Shown here piece after piece: positions 56,082 to 64,000 of a DNA stretch of 64,000 nucleotides. The translations under genes and the position numbers were made by a program. How positions within the stretch are numbered: the stretch's first letter is position 1; each line of letters starts with the position of its first letter. The stretch comes from Zasmidium citrigriseum. Lineage: Eukaryota > Ascomycota > Dothideomycetes > Mycosphaerellales > Mycosphaerellaceae. The notes beneath the pieces were generated by a model. The model was given only the letters and a program-made list of their open reading frames with translations. It searched no databases and was not told the DNA's origin. The stretch spans positions 434,001 through 498,000 of the forward strand of contig NHNW01000010.1 of the NCBI GenBank assembly GCA_002786025.1, written 5' to 3'.

Positions 56082-58047
56082 TTATGATGTTCCTCGTCGT
56101 TCTGGACCTAGGTTGGAACGAGAGGGACTGCTGCCTCGTTCGGATTTGCGGACGTTCAAGGGGCTTACGACGAAGGAGCTGTCGTGAGCGCCGCCGCCGC
56201 TGTTGTCTGGACTTATGCCTGCCGTTGCAGGGGCTGTTCGAGCGGAGGGCGGTGTTTTGGGCATCATTGTTGCGCTCAGCTGCCCTCCTTCGCCACGATC
56301 GTCGAGCTGGCCCGAGTCGTAGTTGTTCCAGTAGAGAAGGTGCTGTCTTCTTCGAGTCTCCTCGGCTAGAGACGTTGAAGAACCGGATTGTTGGCCTAGG
56401 GTTGGGGACTCTCCAGCCTTGGATGAGTAAGGAGAGGTCATCGATGTTGTCTTCCTGGGCGTGGACTGTATGACATGTCAATACCCAAGCGGAAGCTAAT
56501 AGAAAGATCCTGAACTCACCGTATCCTCCATTTCGGACATATGCTCCAAGAACACACTCGTCCTCGACCCCGCCGCCTGACCATTCCCTCCTACAGCCCT
56601 CGAATCGAGCATCTGCGGCGGCCGCAACACCGCCGCCGGAATCATACTCCTCCCACCCTCCGCTCTCATCCCGGGCGGCGTCGAGCTATGGCCTTCCAAT
56701 TCAGAGAAATGGTCAGCGCTCTTGTTCAACATCATCATCGTCGGGGATTCATAGTCGCCGGAGTGAGACGGCGGAGGAGCAGTGGTGGATGTGAAACCTA
56801 AAAACATACCTCAAATGTCAGACCCAGTTCCGGTCGTCGCGATAGATACTTCTCTGGCGGGTGTGTTGGGGGACGTAATACGAACCTCCTTGTGGGGCGT
56901 AGATGTCGTTGGCGGTGCTGCCGGTGCGGTTGTGCCCGCCGATGTGGTCGTGGTAGCGTTCGGATGGGGGGCCGGTGTTGCTGGTTGGCAGAGTTGTGGC
57001 TTTTTCTGCGGCGTGTCGGGCGTCGACTTTCTTGCGGTGGCGGCGGATGAAGAAGGCGAGGAGGGCTAGGAGGAGGCCGAGGGCTGCTACGCCGCCGACT
57101 ACGCCTCCTGCTATGGCGCCGACGTTCGTCCCACCGCCAGAGTTGTTGGACGCTGCGCTGTCGGAAGATGAAGGGACGGGTGTTGTGGCAACTGCACTTG
57201 GATCGACTTTGCTCAATGCCACCACGTACGATCCCGAATTGAAGTTCTCGTTCTCGGGCTGGAAAGATCGTACGTAGCACGTTCCAGCATCTGTGCTATT
57301 GCCGTTGTTGCCGTAAAATGTAAAGCCAGCACAGTCTCGGGATGTCGAGCAAGCAGAGCAGCATTGAGCGTAGCCACCAGCACCGACCGTTATCGTTTGA
57401 TTAAATGGGGCTCCGCTGTCGATATTGCATTGAACTTCGTAGGCGATTCCTAGGCTGTCGGTGTAGTTAGATGGAGCCCCTGGACAGCTTGGTGCTGGAG
57501 TGGCGTTGGGTGTCGATAGAGTTGTTGCGCTTTCAGTGCCAGTGCCAGATGGCGTTCCATCTGCTGTCGTGATTCCTGCACTATTGGTGCTCGTGGCAGT
57601 ACGTGTTCCAGAGCTCGTGGCAGTTCGTGTGCCCGAATTGTTTGCGGTAGTCTGTCGACTAGACTGAGCGGTGGACGTTCTGGACTGTGAAGTGCTAGTG
57701 TTCGAGTCGCTGCTGGTTGTGGGTCCTTCGACGGAGCATTGTGCTGTCTGAGTGCACGGGTTTCCCTGACAGCAACCGGTAAAGCCGTTGGCACAGGCGT
57801 AATATGTCAAGCCTGATGCGCACGATTGTCTGCCAATGAGTGCCCGCCTGGCTTCTGTGGTCGCTGGCGTGCTTCGACCCGGACTGCCCGAAGCTACGAA
57901 GAAAGCACTGCTCTGATCGAATCGCCGCCTCCTTCGACCGAGCTCGCTGGCATTGACCGGGACCAGAAGTGTTGTTCCCGAAGGCGTTGGTTCGGGAGTT
58001 GGCTCTGGTGCCTCAACCTCCTCACGAGACGGCTTGGGAACGATCAT
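56082..58047 (-). CDS. Single-pass membrane protein with Cys-rich and PAN-like ectodomain
   Basis: Exons, complement of 56082..56465, 56520..56797 and 56850..58047, give 619 aa. Layout: N-terminal part without a clear signal peptide, a short Cys motif (SGLTYYACANGFTGCCQGNP), Ser/Thr-rich stalk, a PAN/apple-like module (GAGGYAQCCSACSTSRDCAG, AGTCYV), a transmembrane helix (AIAGGVVGGVAALGLLLALL) with RRHRKK behind it, and a long Ser/Pro-rich cytosolic tail. The first exon frame would stop at 56818 (DRNWV), but a 52-nt intron with GTATCT donor, CTGAC branch point and TTTTAG acceptor joins it to FTSTTAPPPSHSG, extending the tail by about 220 residues. A surface sensor or adhesin role is inferred. 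The stop (56082) lies 12 bp beyond the stop of the convergent tocopherol-cyclase-like gene. Confidence 0.75.
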
Positions 58048-59133
58048 ATCGCTCGAGGGATAGGAGATGGACAGGGAAAGAGTGAAGAGGGCAGAGCCTT
58101 TGCGAGGCAAAGGGTACTTCGAACGAAAACATATCGTTCGCAAGTGTTGATTGCCGCATCTGGACGGCTATGAGAACAAAGGGAGATGTTGTCTTGCCGC
58201 GAACAATCTGAGCCAAGTGAAATCTGTAGTGTCATATCCTGCTGGGGATAGCCCTTCCACACATTTGAAGACGAAGGAATCAAGCAGGACGATTTCCATA
58301 CCTTTCCGCAAATCTGTGCGATCTTGTCCGTCCGTCGTTCGAGGATGTAGTCGATATCTTCTCCAAATTGCCAAGTGCACGTGCAATGAGAGGAATGTGG
58401 CCCTGCCAGAAGCGGTGTATACCGACGAAAACGGTAATTTCTGCATACCAGAGGACAGGCCAAAACCATTTGAGCGCCTCTCAACCGCGAGAGTGGATGG
58501 GAGGAATAGGGGACAGTCAGAAACTCGTCACATGGCCTCTTGGTGCGCGTCTGACGGTCGTTATGGATGTGGCCAGGTTATGTCGGTGAGCAGCATCACT
58601 CCTCAACCCGACAATCAGACATACCGGACCGGAGTGCATGCGTGGGTCTGAACCTAGAATTGACGGAGTGAGGGAGGTTCTTCATCCTCGATGGACGTCT
58701 TGGCTGCGTGTGTAGATTTCATGTGAAGCATCATCACCCGTTGGACGAATGCGCGTCAGGCCTTAGACATGGAGGCAGCGGTAAGTTGCGACAGTTGCTG
58801 ATCACACGCAGCGCTGGTATGCGCATGTTGTGCCAATGGAGAGTGGTGATGTTGGAGCACGTGCCCAGATGGATGGAGTGGGCGAGGCGATTTCTCCCTC
58901 ACGCGGGCACTGAGCGACGGCATGCGGGAGGCCCTCGCTCTCATTGGCGGAGAGGCCAAAGGGCACCTTGAGGAGCACGCGACACACCTGGCCAATCCCT
59001 CAACCACGCGCTCGTTCTGCGCTCTCTCTCATCGCTATGCCCGTTGCTGGTGTGCGGACGAGTGCAGCGCCTGCAGCAGCAGCAGAAACTCCGGCTCCTG
59101 CGCAGGCGGGAGTCTTAAGAGTCGCTGTCGCAC
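58048..59133. other. Divergent promoter region, long
   Basis: 1.1 kb between the Cys-rich protein gene (minus) and the bHLH gene (plus), with CACGTG at 58378-58383 and 58858-58863. The second lies 271 bp before the bHLH start, so the factor might bind its own promoter; that is a guess. No gene was recognised. Confidence 0.45.
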
Positions 59134-60580
59134 ATGGACGCCTCCGCCCGCTGCCCCTCCGCCACCACCTACTACAGCGAGCACGTCTTTCAGGCCCGGC
59201 GACCGCAGCCTGATCCACACGGACAGCAGCCTTCCGCCCGCTCGCCCTACATGCCCAGGCCCAATCCTCCGCCCACCCTGGGCTCGTCAAGCGATATTCG
59301 AGGGAAGGAGGGCCCTCAAGCGCCTGCCTTCAATCTGCCTCCCACCGCTTTCCAGGAGCAGCCTGATAGGGCAAGCACAAGCTCTGCGACTCCCTCTGCC
59401 AATGGGTCCGATTCTTCGTACCGTCCCGTCTCGCCCACTTCGCCTGCCGATGTGTCAAGGAAGAGGGCAGCCCCGCAATCGGGACCCGTTATCACCAAGG
59501 ATGACTTCTCTTTACCTCCTCCACCGACGAGGACTCGCAAGATCATTCAGATGAAGCCAAGGGAGAGCGAGCAACAGGAGCCCGCACCGCCAGCGGCCGC
59601 TCAGCAAATATCGGGGAAGGCGCAGCCTGCTCAAAGTGGAGGCAAGCGCAAGCAGAACAATGCAGGAACGACTGCTGCCGGCCGCAAGATCGCCCGTAAG
59701 ACGGCGCACAGCCTGATCGAGCGAAGGCGGAGGTCGAAGATGAACGAAGAGTTTGGTGTGTTGAAGGACATGATACCTGCTTGCAAGGGCCAGGAAATGC
59801 ACAAACTCGCAATTCTGCAGGTAAGCCGAGGCTCATCATTATCTGATGCGAGACTGATACATGGTCTACGTTTTACAAGGCTGTCCAGTGCTGATTGATA
59901 TGTAGGCAAGCATTGAGTATTTGCGGTACCTGGAGCAATGTGTTTCGGATCTGCAGGCGCAGAACAACAACTCGCCCCGACCACAACCACCTCCAGCATC
60001 AACCTCTCGACCCGCTGATGACGACGAGGACGAGGATGAAGACGAGGAAATGGAGGACGATCAGGACGATGCGGGCACTTCGACGCCCAACACGGCAGGC
60101 CCGGCCAAGTCGAACTCAGGCATCTCGCTTCCGTCTCTTTCGCAGATAACTACGACAAGCACGAGTTCGCCGTCGATATTCTCATCAGGAGCTGGTCGAC
60201 ACTATTCGATCTCTTCAGCAGCCAGCAGCTACTCGCCCTACTTCCACTCCAACCAGGCATCTCCGGCTTTTGGTCCCCAGTTGCATCACGTCTCAACAGC
60301 CCCTCCGTTTGGCAGCCAATTTGGCCTTGGCAGTCCAGCTCTGAAGCCCATCGATTCTGCCTCTCAGTTGCGACACATCGCCGAGGGCGCCAACGAATTG
60401 TCCGAGAAGCAACGTCAAGCAACCAAGAAGGGACGCAGTGAACAAGATCTCGACCAAGAGGCCACAGCTGCATTGCTGATGCTCAACCACGACCGAAGAA
60501 ACTTTCGGGCGGCTCACGAGCCGGACAATGCACGGAGTAGCACCGGCATGAGTGTGAGAGATCTTCTTACTGGTAATTAA
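59134..60580 (+). CDS. bHLH transcription factor
   Basis: Exons 59134..59820 and 59906..60580 give 453 aa. Ser/Pro-rich head, then a basic region and helix-loop-helix at about residues 185-255: RKTAHSLIERRRRSKMNEEF, a loop PACKGQEMHKL and, after the intron, ASIEYLRYLEQCVSDLQ. The basic region has the H..E..R spacing (HSLIERRRR) of proteins that bind CANNTG/CACGTG. An acidic stretch (DDDEDEDEDEEMEDDQDDAG) and a Ser-rich C-terminus follow, ending STGMSVRDLLTGN. It resembles fission yeast Esc1 and related fungal factors. The target genes are unknown. Confidence 0.88.
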
Positions 60581-60846
60581 TGTCGACGCATTGTATGAAC
60601 GATCTTCGTATTTGGTTCGACTGGCACGGTGAACAGCACGGATAGGGCAGGCGGCGCTGTTTTATAGAGGCAATGGATGTCGATGGGATTTTTGCAATGA
60701 TACCAAGTACTAGGGCGGCATTTGCGTTATGGTCTCTTGGGGTTTACTCGAAAAGCATAAATTTCAGGTGGTCATATTGAAATGAATTTGAATTTATTGA
60801 TTCATATCTCTCGCGTCTATCATTACTCGTTCCCTCATCATCAATA

Positions 60847-61852
60847 TCAGAATCCGTTCAAGGTGTCCTGAGCTGTGAAGACATCCCCTCGATCAAACAT
60901 ATCAACTAACACGACGTTCGGCACTCGTCCATAGATCGACGTACAGAGGTCTGCCTGCGCTCCGATGCTGCCATTGCCTGTGGCTGCGTTGGTCGTATAA
61001 TCAGCCTCGTGGTCTGGAACAACGATATCCGTCAGCGGAATTTCCTTGTCCAGAACGTGATTCACAAGGTACATCCTTCCGTCTGGAGAAGCGTTTGGCG
61101 GACGATCAATCCGGCATTGCGAGAAGGTCGGGTCGGTTTGGGAGAAGGGGGTTTCGAAGAAGTAGGTGAACTCATCTAAACGCACACGTCAGCAAGAAGA
61201 CCTTTCTCAGTGTCGCGAATGAGTCGAACTTACCAAGGATGTAAGGCACCCTTGTGGTATCCGCCCCATAATCCAAAAATACCACAATCCTCTTTCCGCC
61301 CTCAATAATCTCGCCATACGTCGGCCAGTCCCCAATCGCCAACATCTTCGGACTGGTACTCGGCACGAACACCAAATCTTTCATCCCAGAATCCTCGAAA
61401 ACCGCATCAAACTCCGAAATGTCCACATTATCCCCATTCGTCAACAACATCGTCACGACTTCATCTGGATGATCGTTGACCCAGTCCTTCACCGTTTCGA
61501 GGTAAACTTTCAGGGAGCCGCCGTAGTAGATTGTGCAATCGGTATGGCACATGGAGAGCTCTCCTAGGGGACCTAGGTCTTCGGCGCCGTTGACGAGAAC
61601 TTGCGTTTGGGCCTGCAAAAACCGGATTCCGGCGTCGAGTTGTTCGGGGACGGTCGTTTGTTGGTTTACTCGGGGGTCGGGTGGGTCGGCGCTGCCGATG
61701 AAAGGCGCGTTGTGGGTGCCTATCCAGCTTACGTTGGAGTAGATGCGGGAGCAGAATTCGACGCGGCCGTTGCAGAGTTGTCGTTGGCGGGGGCGGAGGA
61801 GGGAGGCGGTTGTGAGGGTTGTGAGGGTGAGGAGGAGGGCTGAGGGATGCAT
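60847..61852 (-). CDS. Secreted PI-PLC-like phosphodiesterase (TIM-barrel)
   Basis: Exons, complement of 60847..61175 and 61234..61852, give 315 aa from the ATG at 61852. A signal peptide (ALLLTLTTLTTASLLRP) precedes the fold: SNVSWIGTHNAPFIGS with the catalytic-type His, LDAGIRFLQAQTQVLVNG, ELSMCHTDCTIYYGGSLKVY, VTMLLTNGDNVDISEFDAVF and IVVFLDYGADTTRVPYIL. This matches the large fungal family of PLC-like phosphodiesterases related to PI-specific phospholipase C. The substrate is not known. The C-terminal exon ends VFTAQDTLNGF, with no GPI signal. Confidence 0.88.
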
Positions 61853-62840
61853 GATGAGTGAACGACGGAAATGTGATTGATTGCTGGCTGGAATGAAGTC
61901 CAAGACCTTCAATTAATAGTTACGATCCGCCGAAGTAGTAACACAGCACAAGTGAGATCGAGTGAGTAAGTGATTCAGTCGGCCACCTCGCTCCAGGATG
62001 TTGACCGCGAGTGAGTAGGAACCGCAGCGACACGTGGACGTGGCATGCAGGTAATTGAATACCCTACCAACCTACTTAATTTGCGAAGGACCTGGCACAT
62101 ATATGGAGGTGTGGTTCAACCAGGCAGGCCGGTGCACCGCGGTTCGGCGACCTGTCTTTGTCGAAGATCCGCGAGTGTACTCAAGGGTCCGGCAGCCAGC
62201 CACAGACAGAGAGTACGCCAAGGGCTGGTTATCTCTTGCAATTTGTGGCATCAAGTGATGTTCTTGTTCCTCGCTGAGGTTGTCGATCTCCAGAGTTACC
62301 GCAAACTCATGCGAAGATCCGAGGTGCTTATTGGATAATCAGCTGCGAGCTGCCGATCATCTGCATCTTCACCCTGCTCGAAGGACTAGATCAAAGCAAG
62401 ACTTGCTCCGATGCAGAGGGCGCAGACAGAGCAGCGGCGCATCTTGCAACACATATGGCCAAGGATAGGACATAGCGAGTTTGCAAAGCATCAGTGCAGC
62501 GGCAGTGTAGCAAGTGTGGTTGGTGCAAGGATCTCCTTCCGAGACATCGGATCGCGCCGAGTAGAGAAGCCGTCGGGCTTGTCGCAGCCTCACCAGACAC
62601 CGCAAATGCGATGGGCATCTTATTTTCGGTGTCCAGCCTGTTTCGGAGGTTCTGACTGTTTGAGGTAGGTAGGTTCTGCTTGATCGTGGCTTCGAAGCAT
62701 AGCGTAGCAGTGTCCAGTATCGGTTCTTGTTCAAGTTCCAGGACACTAGATATCCAGATTTCGATCTTACGTTGGCGTGGTCTTCCTTTGGTGCTAAACA
62801 AGTCTGGTAATGCAAGTACATCGTAATGGAGTGAATGACC
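61853..62840. other. Intergenic gap, long
   Basis: Upstream of the PLC-like gene and 3' of the SUZ gene. Open frames up to 179 codons exist on the minus strand but carry no domain and no consistent splice partner. A CACGTG lies at 62031-62036. Confidence 0.4.
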
Positions 62841-63666
62841 TCAAGTATAAGCCTTGCCGCCACGATTGGCGAATCCAAAGCCGCCTCTGCCACTGTTGTC
62901 AGGTCCACGAGGTTGTCTGACAGGTTGGTCTTCTCTAGGGGACTGGGTCATGTCGCGCCTAGGTGCTAGTCTCCTGCTCATGTCCTCCGGGTCGAAGAGC
63001 TGCTTGTCTCCGCTTCCAGGCTGCGGGGTCCTGGCTGGGGATCTCTCTGCAGGCGTGTCAGGTTGACTACGTCTGTTACCGTTCGTCTTGTTTCCGCGGC
63101 CTCGTCGGTTGTTATCTCGTCCCTGCGAGCTTTCTCTCGAATTGGCCGCAGGAGAAGCGTTTGAGGAAGATCCCATAATTCTCTCTCGCGCTTCGGCATA
63201 ACGCCTCTGCTTCTCTTCCCTGTCAGCCTTTGCTTTGCGTTGGCGTTCTTCGAGATCCGCCTCCTGCTTCTTGCGCCTTTCTTCCTCGCTGTCTTCGTCA
63301 TCTTCCAGGCTCAATTTGCCCATGCCATCGACGGCCCCCTTCTTCGCGATCGTTGGCGGTTTGCGGCTGAGCAGTGTCACCTGAGGCTTGAACTCCTGCT
63401 TCAGTGGAACGACGCCTTGCGCCTCCAACCACAGGTTCCTGCCTGGATTCTCGGCCGAATCCCACAACTGCTTTTGCTGCTCAACGTGTTGCGCTCTCCG
63501 CTCGGCTTTGCTCAGTTTCGGCGCGGGCTCTGCAGGCTTGCTCGCCTCTGGTTTCTGAGATACGCATTAGTGAAGATACGCCTCTGAGCCGTCAAGCCCA
63601 GCATACATCGGCAATGTTGACCCAGTCGTCGTCCCATGCGTCCGGGACGCCTGCCTTCCCGCTCAT
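62841..63666 (-). CDS. SUZ-domain RNA-binding protein
   Basis: Exons, complement of 62841..63554 and 63607..63666, give 257 aa. Begins SGKAGVPDAWDDDWVNIAD, then a helical segment, then KQRRYAEARERIMGSSSNAS, the SUZ domain core (as in SZRD1), known to bind RNA. The C-terminal half is Arg/Gly-rich (GRDNNRRGRGNK, SGRGGFGFANRGG), like RGG RNA-binding regions. The intron follows the first 20 codons. It is probably involved in mRNA regulation; a specific partner is not evident. Confidence 0.82.
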
Positions 63667-64000
63667 GGTGGGTGGCGGAAGTCGACGCCTGTGATATCGC
63701 GAATGCCAATGCGGCAATGTATTCGTGTCAGTGCACGCGCCGTGTGTGAGAGTAAGAAGCAGGTGACATGGCACGATGAGAGAAGACGATGTTGTGCGGG
63801 CGACATTCACGAAATCCAGCCTGCCGCCCACTTGCCGTCCCCTCGGAATCGGCCCGCGTCTCCACTGCTTCCACGTTCTATTCACCAACATCCATGGGTC
63901 TCCAACAACACCGATTTTCATCACCATTGATGGCCATACGATCCCAGGCTTCAAGATCTGGCAACGGCGAGCTTTCCATCGTTGTAGGCCGGCTTTACCA
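63667..64000. other. Upstream region, perhaps start of a plus-strand gene
   Basis: Upstream of the SUZ gene. An ATG at 63930 opens a plus-strand frame (MAIRSQASRSGNGELSIVVG) that runs to the window end, 23 codons. It could be the first exon of a head-to-head neighbour, but nothing more can be said. Confidence 0.25.

Noticed and set aside
56798..56850. Ending the third Cys-rich membrane protein at the stop at 56818
   Set aside because: A 52-nt intron with good donor, branch point and acceptor joins the frame to two further in-phase exons that continue the Ser/Pro-rich tail.
62369..62908. 179-codon minus-strand frame
   Set aside because: No domain, overlaps the 3' end of the SUZ gene in another frame, and has no good start or splice partner.

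Overview
The window is nuclear DNA of a filamentous ascomycete. Almost every gene is broken by short introns (about 45-115 nt) with GTRNGT-type donors, CTRAY-like branch points and AG acceptors. The proteins are eukaryotic and of Pezizomycotina type: a KIN1-type kinase with a KA1 tail, TRAPPII Trs65, a MIX23/Cid2 protein, 2EXR-like domains and Cys-rich single-pass surface proteins. The protein style suggests Dothideomycetes, perhaps Mycosphaerellaceae; that placement is inference. No operons, CRISPR arrays, insertion sequences, tRNA or rRNA genes were recognised. About 37 genes alternate between strands, with gaps mostly of 250-1000 bp.

Layout. 0-10 kb: 5'-truncated MOB protein, 2EXR-like protein, mitochondrial hotdog thioesterase, ubiquitin E2 variant Mms2, TRAPPII subunit Trs65, acyl-CoA dehydrogenase ending in SKL, disordered acidic protein. 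10-21 kb: a succinyl-CoA ligase alpha/partial-beta fusion, SUMO, a 1.6 kb gap, nucleoside hydrolase, Arf1, a conserved fungal protein, ribosomal protein uL1. 21-35 kb: GNAT acetyltransferase, CorA-like membrane protein, GPATCH1-like splicing factor, KIN1-type kinase, NatA subunit Naa15, and a Nug1/GNL3-like protein without its GTPase domain. 35-50 kb: monocarboxylate-type MFS transporter, Cys-rich membrane protein, beta-tubulin, mitochondrial membrane protein, DNA ligase I, MIX23, CNOT9/Caf40, Fpg/Nei DNA glycosylase. 50-64 kb: agmatinase with signal peptide and KDEL end, two small unknowns, two more Cys-rich membrane proteins around a tocopherol-cyclase-like gene, bHLH regulator, secreted PLC-like phosphodiesterase, SUZ-domain protein, and perhaps the start of one more gene.

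Most genes are single-copy housekeeping functions: DNA replication and repair (ligase I, Fpg, Mms2), RNA processing and decay (GPATCH1, CNOT9, SUZ), trafficking (Arf1, Trs65), protein modification (SUMO, Naa15) and cytoskeleton/polarity (beta-tubulin, KIN1, MOB). They do not form a pathway cluster. The most notable points are: beta-tubulin carries Ala at residue 198, the classic benzimidazole-resistance change E198A; the Nug1-like gene has lost exactly its GTPase domain; the succinyl-CoA ligase gene joins a complete alpha subunit to a beta subunit lacking its N-terminal half; an agmatinase seems addressed to the ER lumen; and an acyl-CoA dehydrogenase carries a peroxisomal signal. Exon boundaries were worked out by hand from splice consensus, reading frame and family motifs.
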